Part shown: piece after piece, positions 49,301-57,659 of the stretch
Position numbering within the stretch: position 1 is the first letter of the stretch
Layout of the letters: every line of letters starts with the position of its first letter
Origin: Congeria kusceri
Lineage: Eukaryota; Mollusca; Bivalvia; Myida; Dreissenidae
Assembly: GCA_027627225.1 (NCBI GenBank)
Contig: CM051030.1
Coordinates: forward strand, 5,185,001-5,249,000
Direction of reading: 5' to 3'
Length of the DNA: 64,000 bases
The notes under the pieces: model-generated
Databases searched by the model: none
Told to the model about the DNA's origin: nothing
Seen by the model: the letters and a program-made list of their open reading frames with translations, nothing else
Translations under genes and position numbers: made by a program

Positions 49301-51873
49301 TACCTGCAGGAATTTGTCTGGAAACAGGACGACAGTCTTAAACGGGGCTCGAGATGTTCCGTCTCCCAGAATAACCTCGAACAATCCCAGAATCACCTGC
49401 TGGAGCATTATGGGGCGAACTCTAAGGTGATTGTAGTTGGGGTTTTTTAATACAGGAATGTAATTCAGGCAGCACGACTACGAACATTCTTAAGCGTAAT
49501 CTTAGTCTTCATCTTAATTATTTCATACCTTACTATAAATAGTAACTAAATTACGTTGATTTCTTTCTGATATGGATTCGAAAAATCCGGGCATACACAT
49601 ACACAAGGTGTGCCGCTATGGCTTTTTTACTTCCTGTTGTGCCAGATACCGGCTGGGACATGGCACATGATCGATTTCACACGCCGTCATTAACAGCCCA
49701 CTGAAGTCAATTAGTAACGTCAACATGGCTGCTGTGGAGCGTTTGCTGTAAGTTTTAGCAGATCTTTCGTTGAAATTACACTCATTCGAGGCAATGAGCG
49801 AGAAATTGACATCCACAAATTTGTTAATTCCATGAAAAATGAAAGTACCAAAGATAACGAAACTGTCTTCAAAGTAAGGTTGCAGAGAGAGAATTGTTTA
49901 AAATTCTGGCAGAGGTGCTGAACGTATTTTAACGTATTTGTTGTAATAAATACAGTATGTTGGTGAAATAAATTGATGTAACTACCAGTACATAAAATCT
50001 TGCTTAATCTACTTGCATTGAAGGTATGTAATAAAACGGTCAAAACTCGGCCATGGTGCTCCTTAAGGCTGTATTGGCGCACCTTCGGAATTATTGGCCA
50101 ATACTGGCGGCCTAAAGGCGCACCATGGCTGTGTATTAACCTATAAGTATTAAACCAATGGAAATTAAAGCTCAAATGTTACTAACAACTGCATTGGTCA
50201 ATATTCTAAGTTTAGACTAAGTTTAAGATTGAGAACTAAAGTAGTTGTGGGGCCTGGTGATTCCATCCTGTTAAATACTGAACTGTATATGCAAATTGTG
50301 CTTAAACCTATTTATTTTAGCTCGATTGCATCGAAAGCTTAAGGCTTGTTGAGACACTCTCGAGTCCGTTTCCTGGGTAGAACCAGTACTTGGTGTCTTT
50401 GGGGAAGATCTTGAGTAGGCTCCCAGTGTGAGGATCGAACCCGGGACCTCCCTATCACAGGCGGACACCATATCCACTACACCACCTCAACTTGTGGTTA
50501 GGAATCAGCCCTTTGAGAAAGGAATGGATGCTTTCCTTCCTTGAAGTGTTTCTGAAATCACACCCTGGGATATACATGTATGATTCCGTGTCGGGTCTAG
50601 GCAAGACGAAACCTTTAAAAGTGTGTTTCATGCCCAAGGAATAATTTGTAACCAAGAAGCCCTTGGGATTGTTTTACGATCTAGTGTAACTTTGGGACAT
50701 TCAGATCTAGAAACCTCATTAAAAAAAATTCAGTCTCAATTACTCGCTCAGATCCAGACATAGCCGTTAAATGATGCATATACAATTTTTATCAACACCA
50801 GATTTTGCAGGAGTAAATATATGGCAATTAAGAAATATTTAGATTTCTCTCCCTATATTTGGCGCCCAAAATGATGATATGAGAGTCCTGTATTAACAAA
50901 ACCAGCATACCCTCAGTGTTTCAGTCACGGATCAGGCTGGATGCTACAGCACTGCCGGGGCATTTTCCGTCCACTGTCTGGCAGCGGGTGTTACGAGTAC
51001 AGCTGCGACACTAGGACGGGTCTGACATTGATCGTGACGGGGGTCGAACATCGCTGCTACTTCGAGGGTCAACAGATCCTGGTCAGCTACTCCGATTCAC
51101 ACTGGCTACACCGTGGAAACATCACTTGTCCATCCTGTACAGAAATATGTCAGGTAGTATTATAAAGTGATAATTGATAGTTGAATTTATGTACACTTAC
51201 ATGAATAAACACACTTAAAAAGGGCATATCGACGGCATTTCCCATACATATAGAAACTTATTAAGACATATTCCCAGTTTTCTGGAATACATTTGCTATT
51301 ATCAATACTATATTCATGAAATCGTTAAGAATAAAATAAAGCCCCACAATTTTTTTTTATACACCGTTCCAGTACGAATCGAACAAACTCCTTTAAAATT
51401 GTGCACTGCAGTAAAAACTTTTATATGCAACACAACATTTACCAGTGTTGCGCATGTGTGTAACAGTAGTGCATGTACCATACATTTCATTCATATTGAT
51501 TTCACTACTACTACTAATTTTCTTGCACCTGCGAAAGTGTCATCGATGACCACTGTTTCTAAATTAAAATTATATAGATTCGTCTGTTTATAGAAACAAT
51601 GTCATATATACTAAACAATGCTTCAGTATGCTTTCCTGGTAAACAAACGTTAAATTTACAAATGTTTTTGTCAATCTATCATCAATATCTTTTAATACTC
51701 CATTGATTTTGCAGGAGAAGGGAATTCAGTGTCCACCAGAACATCACGATGTCCATATCTCAACAGACTCAAGTGTAGCCCATGTGCCGTGTGGAAAGGC
51801 TACACAACACCAAATTTCTCAGATATTGAATTCAGCTTTAATACTCCTGTGTGCTCTCTGTATATGGAGCTAG
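28169..51873 (+). CDS. LMLN: Leishmanolysin-like peptidase / invadolysin (M8 zinc metalloprotease), complete 15-exon gene
   Basis: Exons: 28169-28300, 28903-29037, 29371-29450, 32494-32605, 36149-36324, 38333-38438, 39452-39552, 41560-41677, 43862-43969, 44715-44791, 46408-46518, 47885-48017, 49220-49426, 50917-51153, 51715-51873. The sum is 1992 nt, 663 residues plus stop, with phases consistent at every junction; the vertebrate protein is of similar length. Landmarks: signal peptide in exon 1; RINLFYD (68-74); [13 protein letters not shown] (exon 4); [12 protein letters not shown] and AYAAHCQLE (exon 5); zinc motif HEILHALGF starting at H241, with catalytic E242; third zinc ligand H349 in THWEKR; Met-turn M378 in [22 protein letters not shown] (exon 13); hydrophobic GPI-type tail in exon 15. 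Invadolysin is a conserved membrane-linked metalloprotease tied in flies to mitosis, cell migration and lipid droplets. All introns are GT-AG except intron 5, which is GC-AG. Confidence 0.96.
28427..28664. mobile_element. MITE family A, copy 3, LMLN intron 1
   Basis: Termini tgaggcgtgtcgtgggaaaa and cacgcctca; the left arm has lost part of one half-unit. It fills about 40 percent of LMLN intron 1. Confidence 0.88.
30494..30607. repeat. Hairpin, LMLN intron 3
   Basis: Arms aattgatttcatacaggcac and gtgcctgtatgaaatcactt; inner pair catttg... / ...caaataac with ggcatttgccc at the loop. A related ttcctgtat motif recurs at 30170-30290. Confidence 0.7.
32159..32422. mobile_element. MITE family E, copy 3, LMLN intron 3
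   Basis: Starts ctgggccaatatccacaaag and ends aaggagctttgaggatatgg. About 70 nt upstream of LMLN exon 4. Confidence 0.7.
32494..32626 (+). CDS. LMLN: LMLN exon 4 with duplicated splice donor
   Basis: The exon encodes [16 protein letters not shown] and the Cys-rich [18 protein letters not shown]. The likely donor follows CAG at 32605. The 21 bases from 32606 to 32626 duplicate the exon end plus donor, giving a second identical catctacag|gtaatg at 32626/32627. Use of the second site adds seven in-frame residues (VMNGHLQ). Confidence 0.85.
32855..35385. repeat. 76-bp tandem array, about 33 copies, LMLN intron 4
   Basis: Unit contains aggtaagtgggttatttc, gactgaataaatacacttca and ttcaaccataaact. 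Variation is confined mostly to four or five positions. One unit near 34340-34370 has an internal 20-bp duplication (aatacacttcattcaaccat). Confidence 0.95.
35432..35612 (-). mobile_element. tRNA-derived SINE (family 2), LMLN intron 4
   Basis: On the minus strand the head reads gcggtggcgtagtggatatg with B box gggttcgatcc. The body holds ggttctacccaggaaac and ends at ctaaaat. About 180 bp, directly after the 76-bp array. Confidence 0.78.
36347..36648. mobile_element. MITE family B, copy 3, LMLN intron 5
   Basis: About 302 bp, starts agagaaagatctaggatc and ends near caggatctttcgg. It is inverted relative to the NOMO copies, and therefore in the same orientation relative to its host gene. It starts 22 nt after the GC donor of exon 5 and contains a run of 11 or more G. 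Confidence 0.85.
37246..37292. repeat. 16-bp tandem repeat, three copies
   Basis: Unit gagtgtgaatcatgtc, in LMLN intron 5. Confidence 0.85.
37400..37584. mobile_element. MITE family D, right half only, LMLN intron 5
   Basis: Matches 8880-9050 through ttacttaactgtaattggat and ends aagatgtttctgaaatatcg. Its terminal bases run straight into the 70-bp tandem repeat at 37570. Confidence 0.65.
37570..37770. repeat. ~69-bp tandem repeat, three copies, LMLN intron 5
   Basis: Unit contains aaatatcgcccctggtacag and ggggaatatttgcgcctggg. The first unit overlaps the end of a family D MITE. Confidence 0.9.
37805..38240. repeat. Compound array: 20-bp repeat nested in a ~85-bp higher-order repeat, LMLN intron 5
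   Basis: First about six copies of gatgttatatcattacaacc, then four larger units adding aagg aactgtctgg gact and ctcagcgtcgctatatgcaa. It ends 95 nt before LMLN exon 6. Confidence 0.9.
38333..39552 (+). CDS. LMLN: LMLN exons 6-7: catalytic zinc site split by an intron
   Basis: Exon 6 (38333-38438) ends HEILHAL and exon 7 (39452-39552) begins GF, so the HExxHxxGF signature is interrupted by a 1,013-nt intron. H241 and H245 bind zinc and E242 is the catalytic base by family knowledge. Exon 6 also encodes [10 protein letters not shown], the conserved block before the active-site helix. Confidence 0.93.
40660..41385. repeat. Dispersed repeat pair in LMLN intron 7
   Basis: ggtgattactatagggc followed by gccaaaaatt occurs at 40698 and 41334, each after a ggacggacagac stretch. 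Between them, gggcaataactccagaa plus ggttcttgtgcactgcactt is repeated twice. A related block with aaccgtttttctatttt is found at 10430-10742 in NOMO intron 6. Non-coding. Confidence 0.6.
41766..43069 (+). mobile_element. Bivalve-type dispersed repeat with about ten degenerate ~120-160 bp units, LMLN intron 8
   Basis: Starts tagctcacctgagcacaacg and ends gcgacctagggcctcatgg. Internal units share cttgtgaacactctagaggc, tcatgaaacttgctcagaac and atttgt. The ends read as a hairpin motif (gctcac...gtgagc). Non-coding; short frames through it are repeats. Confidence 0.7.
43070..43416. mobile_element. MITE family C, copy 3, reverse orientation, LMLN intron 8
   Basis: Reverse-complement match to the copies at 5906 and 13161, ending ttggccctagaaaacactg. 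The far terminus is lost where it meets the preceding tandem repeat. Confidence 0.72.
43540..43759. mobile_element. MITE family A, copy 4, LMLN intron 8, left end missing
   Basis: Begins inside the left arm at tgcgtaaagtgccgtcccg; the right terminus (ttttcccacgacatgcc) is present. It lies about 100 nt before LMLN exon 9. Confidence 0.85.
44459..44686. mobile_element. MITE family A, copy 5, LMLN intron 9
   Basis: Diverged copy with termini tgaggcttgtcgtgggaaaa and gactcgcttca; the inner palindromes are decayed. It ends 28 nt before the exon 10 acceptor. Confidence 0.82.
44880..46075. mobile_element. Non-autonomous hAT-like DNA transposon, LMLN intron 10
   Basis: Termini tagtgttgt and acaacacta are inverted, and the 8-bp sequence gaaaagat flanks both sides (44872-44879 and 46076-46083). 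An 8-bp duplication with TAGTG-type ends is a hAT hallmark. Subterminal gattaatcgactaa-type motifs recur at both ends. No transposase reading frame is present, so it is a 1.2-kb deletion derivative. A palindromic insert lies at 45283-45399. Confidence 0.8.
45283..45399. repeat. Palindromic insert inside the hAT-like element
   Basis: ggccaataaacaactctttg pairs with the complement in tccatattgttgtttattgg; inner gttctgatgca / tacgcatcagaac. A related sequence occurs at 6952-7050. Confidence 0.65.
46826..46912 (-). other. Degenerate tRNA-like segment, LMLN intron 11
   Basis: On the minus strand gtgtagttggttaaagcgct looks like a D arm and gagttcgatacc like a B box, with outer pairing accaag/cttggg and a long variable region. 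It may be a tRNA pseudogene or the head of a decayed SINE. Confidence 0.35.
48030..48096. repeat. 16-bp tandem repeat, four copies, just inside LMLN intron 12
   Basis: Unit agatgcacggtggtaa/tc, starting 13 nt after the exon 12 donor. Confidence 0.85.
48109..48206 (+). mobile_element. SINE family 1, 3' fragment only, LMLN intron 12
   Basis: Only the last 95 bases are present (cccaggaaaagtgtgagtag to the AAAC tail). Its 5' edge is a perfect 20-bp palindrome, cctgggcaagcttgcccagg (48101-48120). Confidence 0.75.
48643..48941 (-). mobile_element. tRNA-derived SINE (family 1), LMLN intron 12
   Basis: Reverse-strand full-length copy: tRNA head at 48870-48941, body, and gtttgtttgtttc tail complement at 48643-48660. 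Confidence 0.87.
49727..49917 (+). pseudogene. Coding-like fragment of unknown origin, LMLN intron 13
   Basis: One plus-strand frame reads [20 protein letters not shown] and then an Asn/Lys/Glu-rich stretch before stopping at TGA, which looks more protein-like than the surroundings. It follows acgtcaacatggctgctg, an initiation-like context that stops after eight codons. It could be a decayed retrocopy or transposon ORF piece. I do not recognise it. Confidence 0.25.
50034..50140. repeat. Short palindromic sequence, LMLN intron 13
   Basis: gccatggtgctccttaaggc and cctaaaggcgcaccatggc pair around attggccaat; probably the centre or end of a foldback element. Confidence 0.5.
50312..50492 (-). mobile_element. 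tRNA-derived SINE (family 2), LMLN intron 13
   Basis: Same head (ggtggtgtagtggatatgg on minus), B box and body as the copy at 35432, with end taaataggttta. Confidence 0.78.
51715..51873 (+). CDS. LMLN: LMLN last exon with GPI-anchor-like hydrophobic tail
   Basis: The frame from the upstream exon runs [12 protein letters not shown] and ends in a hydrophobic stretch, [13 protein letters not shown], followed at once by TAG (51871-51873). A hydrophobic C-terminus without a cytoplasmic tail is what GPI-anchored members of the family show. A longer frame overlaps in another phase but does not continue from exon 14. Confidence 0.9.
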   Translation, partial: EKGIQCPPEHHDVHISTDSSVAHVPCGKATQHQISQILNSALILLCALCIWS

Positions 51874-52023
51874 TTAATTTTAGACAAGGAAAACAACTGA
51901 TATATATATGATAGTCATAGACATAGATATATATAATATTTTAGCTACCATCTTATCTAAGTTTACAATATTGTAGAAGATGGTTAGCATTGTTAATCTA
52001 ATTTTTTTTTTATTACAATGTTG

Positions 52024-52029
52024 AATAAA
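52024..52029 (+). terminator. Putative LMLN polyadenylation signal
   Basis: AATAAA lies 151 nt after the LMLN stop codon and about 35 nt before a MITE copy. This is the first canonical hexamer downstream of the stop. Confidence 0.5.
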
Positions 52030-52064
52030 AACTGGTCTACTAAAAAAAAAATTAAAGTGTTCAA

Positions 52065-52294
52065 TGGAAAACGGGGCTCAATGCACGTGCGTAAAGTGTC
52101 GTCCCTGATCAGACACTTTCCGCTTTGATGGTATTTTCTGTTTCAAGGAAGTCTCTTATAAACATAAATCCACTGTAGGTGGAAAGTGTGTAAAGTGTCC
52201 TCTTGGATTAGCCTCTGCAAACTGCACAGGCTAATCCGGGATGACACTTCACGCACATCATGCATTAAGCCCGGGTTTCCCACGACACGCCTCA
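52065..52294. mobile_element. MITE family A, copy 6, just 3' of LMLN
   Basis: Left terminus truncated (ggaaaacggggctcaatgc), right terminus intact (cccacgacacgcctca). It begins some 40 nt after the putative LMLN poly(A) signal. Confidence 0.85.
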
Positions 52295-52413
52295 TATTGT
52301 GATCTACTTTGTGAGAATAATTTCAACACATTGAATGGGGTCCAAAGTTGCTTTTTTAACAACCAACCATTAGCAAACAGTTTTTTTTACTTTTAATCAA
52401 TATCATATACACC

Positions 52414-52929
52414 AGGGGCCATATTCCAGAAGCATATTAGGCCAAACAAATGTTGTGTGTTTAGATAGTTCTCCATATTTTTAGACCAAAATGTGCATTA
52501 AAGAAAGTTTTTAAAAAATCAAGTCAATCCACCTAACTTGTTTGAGACCGTTGCACAAAAAAACAATTTTTTGGGACCTAAGGTACAATCTTAAGTAAAG
52601 TCTTATCCTTATCATTGAAATAATCATTTTTCCATATCCTTATCATTGAAATAATCATTTTTCCATATCCTTATCATTGAAATAATCATTTTTCCATATC
52701 CTTATCATTGAAATAATCATTTTTCCATATAAACTGTTATTCCGTATGTCAATAGTATTTTACTGACTGTTTATTACTGATCAAACATGAAATCAACTAA
52801 TGTTTACTTAATTGTTATACTTTACTGTAAAGGGATTCACAATTTAATATATAGTTTTAGAAATATAACATAACAAAATTGGAACTTTATAAAAAAAGAT
52901 AAATGTAAGATGTTTCTGGAATATGGCCC
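52414..52929. mobile_element. MITE family D copy with a 31-bp tandem core
   Basis: Starts aggggccatattccagaag, ends gtttctggaatatggccc. Contains four copies of a 31-bp unit (ccttatcattgaaataatca...) at about 52606-52732. Confidence 0.72.
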
Positions 52930-55494
52930 GTGTTTCCAGTACACATAATTTCAAAAATAAATTCATGATACTCAGTGCCCAGTATAAGTGCGCTTGTCAT
53001 CCAAAAAAGTTTGGGAGTTATTGATTCTTGCCATGGTTGTATTGTTATATTATGTAATGCCTAGTAAAATTGTACTTAATTTATTAGTATTCCTTTAGCA
53101 GTGATAAAAACCAATGTGTTTTGGAGACATTCAAAGTAAACCTTACATATACTTGTATATTTGGTTGATCTGTTGTAACTGATTCTTTTGTCATGATCAA
53201 ATTTGGTTGTCTCGAGAGTTGTGGAACTTGAATTTATTTATTTTGCAATCAGATCTATGACATAGTTAAAGTACTTTAGACTACAGATAGCTATATGGAA
53301 TCAATTATAAAATCTGAGGAAGACATGGATTTCCCGATTTCATCATCATAATATTGGGAAATCCTACAGAGCTAGGCGCAACATATTGACAAGGGGAGTC
53401 CTTGTAAAAACTGTCCGTACTTACCCGGATCAACCCTAATTTATTAAAAAAAATTATAACAATGAGTTGATCTCAAAATGGACACCACTCACATTTTTGC
53501 AAGATATTCAGAGGTAGTTATTTCAATCTGCCGTTAATCATTTGACGCAATTGTTTTCCATTTGCCAACTTCAAAAACACTAGATATTGTTTGTTCATAT
53601 TATGGGATTGTTTTTCATTAAAATCTGTGTATTTTCCATATGACAATTGCAGAGCATTAAACAATACACAGAAACAAAACTACTTAGACTATTGTGTTTT
53701 GACCCATGAAATAACCATTTTCACCCCTAAAACATTCAAACCAGGGGTCATTTGACTCTGAGTTTTCAAACTACTGAAATCCCTGAGAGGCATCCTAGAC
53801 TATGAATGTGGTCCAACGATCTGAATGGTAAAACGCGGCTTATTTAGATATGTTAATTACTGGCATTTACATGTGTTCATCATTCCATATTTTATATACT
53901 TTAACATTGTAGTGATGTTTCTAAAGTGATCGTGCATATCACTGTCTTGCCTGGTCATTATTTACAAGAGACATCAACATTAAATGCCTAAGCTGTGGTT
54001 TCCTTACTAATGCTTTTGGTCACAGAAAACTTTCGTTATTTTTTTATTTAAACTGGCAACCAAGAAAAATGTATAACAAACAAATATCCACGGAGGGACA
54101 AATTTACTACTTGCTGACTGTTGATGATATTTTGTTGGTATTTATTATGTCAAAATGATTTTGGATATTTTCAGTATCTTCTATCATTTATTTTGATAAC
54201 ATTGTAAGCAAATAATGATATATTTAAGGAAGTTTGAAAAGACCTTAGTTCACATGCTCAACTTCTCAACAATGCTTGTGGTTCAGGTTTGATAAACCGG
54301 TTTAAATTTTTTTTAACCTCCCTCCATAAACTTATCCTTTTACTAGGATTATTTTAATTTTATTTTAATATTGTCTTGATAGTCATTTGTGTCATTTGTT
54401 GAATAGTGTAAGCTAAATTGATATCTCCACAGTTGTGATGTATTTGTAATTTTGTATTGCTCTTATTTCTGATATACATGTACATCAATGCTTTATCAAT
54501 TTTTGAATCTCGTTGCCAAACAAATATCAAAATTTAATTACCATTTTTGTCTGTGAAGTCGCTATATTTAACCATTTTTTGGGGGGTGGGTTAAAGAGTG
54601 ACTGTACGATATTGTATGAAAATCATGAACATTAACATAAAACCATCCATTTATTCTAAGGAAATCAGTAAATATATGAGAACATGTAAATGGCGCTATT
54701 CTGTTTTATATAAAATTGTATTTTAAAAAGATTTTCCATTTATGACCAGTATGTATTGTCCACTGGCTTTGAAACATGTACCAAATTGTATTTTAAAAAG
54801 ATTTTCCATTTAAGACCAGTATGTATTGTCCAGTGACTTTGAAACATGTACCAATTTTAACTATTGTGATTGTGAATTTTGCTTTGTATACCAGTTGTAA
54901 TTACTGACTGTAAGAAGAATATAAAGACTATTTTATGCTACGTAGTGAGATATAGAAAAATATCAGTGAGATATATCCTTATATCTCACTGTTTTTTTAT
55001 TCCCGATTTCATACAGTAAATGAAACGCAGCGTCAACGATGCCGGACTCAAAACTGTGAAATGCCGTCATTATTTTGACGTCATGACGTTATGATTCCCG
55101 TGATATTTAATAATAAAATGTGATAAAACGTTTAAAAACCATAAAATAAAAAGAAAATATGTTTGTCTTCGGTGCAGTAACGCTTAATATCATAACCCGA
55201 AAGGGAGACAATTTACATATTTTACTCGCAAGCGCTCGTGAAAATATTAATTGTCTACCTTTCTGGTGATGATATAACGCGTTATCAAACCGAAAACAAA
55301 CAAATATCCTCTATTTATCACATAGGGGCTGAACTTCGTTATCTCAAATTTCATTATGTGGAATTTCCTTATATATCCCAAACATCATTACAAGTATGTG
55401 GAAATTCATTATATATCCCAAACATCATTACAAGTATGTGGAATTTCCTTATATATCCCAAACATCATTACAAGTAAGTGGAATTCCTTATATA

Positions 55495-55784
55495 GCCGGG
55501 CCGGCTAGCTCAGTTGGTAGAGCGCTGGACTACAAATCTGAGGATTGTGGGTTCGATTCCCAGCCCGGCCACATAACTTGTGTGGGGATTGGTCATGAAA
55601 TTATTGCTACGGCCATTCTCCCCCTACCTCGGATTCAAGTAGGGCAGTTGTCAGTTACTGGCATAAGTATGTGCACTTAGTATTGGTAAACCAGCTTACC
55701 CAGGAAAAGTGTGAGTAGGTTAACTGACCGCCGTTATATGACTGAAATACTGTTGAATACGGCGAAAAATCCAAACAAACAAAC
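55495..55784 (+). mobile_element. tRNA-derived SINE (family 1), copy in 40-bp array
   Basis: The head is tRNA-like: A box tagctcagttgg, anticodon-loop region ctacaaa, B box ggttcgattcc. The body (ctacctcggattcaagtagg) leads to a tail aaatccaaacaaacaaac. About 290 bp. The tRNA head resembles no confident isoacceptor because the anticodon stem is imperfect. Confidence 0.85.
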
Positions 55785-55910
55785 TGAACTTCGTTATCTC
55801 AAACTTCATTATGTGGAATTTCCTTATATATCCCACATATCATTACAAGTATGTGGAATTTCCTTATATATCCCAAACATCATTACAAGTATGTGGAATT
55901 TCCTTATATA

Positions 55911-56193
55911 GCCGGGCCGGCTAGCTCAATTGGTAGAGCGCTGGACTACAAATCCGAGGATCGCGGGTTGGATTCCCAGCCCCGCCACATAACTTGTGTG
56001 GGGATTGGTCATGAAATTATTTCTACAGCCATTCTCCCCCTACCTCGGATTCAAGTAGGGCAGTTGTCAGTTACTGGCATAAGTATGTGCACTTAGTACT
56101 GGTAAACCAGCTTACCCAGGAAAAGTGTGAGTAGGTTAACTGACCGCCGTTATATGACTGAAATACTGTTGAATACGGCGAAACAAACAAACA
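55911..56193 (+). mobile_element. tRNA-derived SINE (family 1), copy with 14-bp flanking duplication
   Basis: Same head, body and AAAC tail as the copy at 55495. aatttccttatata precedes (55897-55910) and follows (56194-56207) it, as expected for target-primed insertion, although this motif is also part of the host array. Confidence 0.88.
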
Positions 56194-57659
56194 AATTTCC
56201 TTATATATCCCAAACATCATTACAAGTATGTGGAATTTACTTATATATCCCAAACTTCATTACAAGTATGTGGAATTTCCTTATATATCCCAAACTTCAT
56301 TACAAGTATGTGGAATTTCCTTGTATATCCCAAACTTCATTACAAGTATGTGGAATTTCCTTATATATCCCAAACTTCATTACATGTATGTGGAATTTCC
56401 TTATATATCCCAAAGTTCCTTACAAGTATGTGGAATTTCCTTATATATCCCAAACTTCATTACAAGTATGTGGAATTTCCTTGTATATCCCAAACTTCAT
56501 TACAAGTATGTGGAATTTCCTTATATATCCCAAACTTCATTACAAGTATGTGGAATTTCCTTATATATGCCAAACTTCATTACAAGTATGTGGAATTTCC
56601 TTATATATCCCAAACTTCATTACAAGTATGTGGAATTTCCTTATATATCCCAAACTTCATTACACGTATGTGGAATTTCCTTATATATCCCAAACTTCAT
56701 TACAAGTATGTGGAATTTCCTTATATATCCCAAACTTCATTACAAGTATGTGGAGTTTTGAGATAGCAAAATTCAGCTGTACACAGTTTTTGTTGGTGAA
56801 TTTTCCTTCATTTAAGACAGTAATATGTGTATTATTTTCAGACTTTGTGTATGCTTTACAGCTTTTGTTGTTATTGATAGTATTGTTTGTGTCCGGCTTT
56901 AATTAAAGTGATAAACAGTATGTGCAATAAAATATTTGCCAATTGCAGTTTTTGTTTGTTTTCATGATTGTTGGAAAATAACAGAGCAACAAATTGAAGT
57001 CTTCGCTCATTAGGATACCTTTGCTCGTTTCTTAATTTTCTACTGAGTTTATTAAAGGGGCATATAGATTGTTTCGCATAAATATAGACAACAAATTTTC
57101 AAGACAATTTCCTTTTGTTTTGGAATAGAATATAATAGTAGAAGAAGAAAAAAAGGGATAGACTGTTCCAGTAGGGTTCAAACTCAGGCCTACGAAATTG
57201 CACACTTCAATGAAAACTTCTCTTTGCTGTGCAACGACTATCAATGACGGGCATGCGTGTCATGGTACATCATGTATATCTCCTTCATATCACTTTTACT
57301 ACTGCTACTAATGACCACTGTTTTATATTATAAAATAAGTTTCTCAACTCTTCATAGAAACAAGACCGTCAATTTCACAATGCTTCAGTATTTATGTAAA
57401 TAATGTTTATTATTCAAATGATGGTATCAGCGCTCCTTTATTTAGTTAATAAATGAAGCACGTGAATAAAAAATGTTCTGAAAGTGCAAATACAAGTGGA
57501 ACATATCTCGACAAAGTTTAAATGTACTTTTGAGCAAATGTCATACATTCTGGCAAGTCAAAGCACTTGCAATTACACACCAGTGACATGTGAATAGCTT
57601 TTGTACTTTAACTGAAACCATATTATGATCATGATCGTAACTTGTAAGTCTAAAACCTT

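Larger units (their letters stand above)
55330..56760. repeat. 40-bp minisatellite, about 20 copies, interrupted by two SINEs
   Basis: Unit tatgtggaatttccttatat plus atcccaaacttcattacaag. The main block 56175-56760 is nearly uniform; smaller blocks lie at 55330-55490 and 55790-55910. The unit has no stop in any forward frame. Confidence 0.95.

Noticed and set aside
49720..50175. 151-residue minus-strand open frame in LMLN intron 13
   Set aside because: No recognisable family; it crosses a palindromic repeat and is rich in the Leu/Ser/Phe expected of antisense AT-rich sequence.
55495..55570. Functional tRNA gene
   Set aside because: A and B boxes are clear, but the anticodon stem is imperfect and the same head with a fixed body and AAAC tail recurs at 55911 and 48941; it is a SINE head.
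56127..56906. 259-residue open frame of KYVEFPYISQTSL-type repeats
   Set aside because: All three frames are equally open through the 40-bp array, and the frame begins inside a SINE tail.
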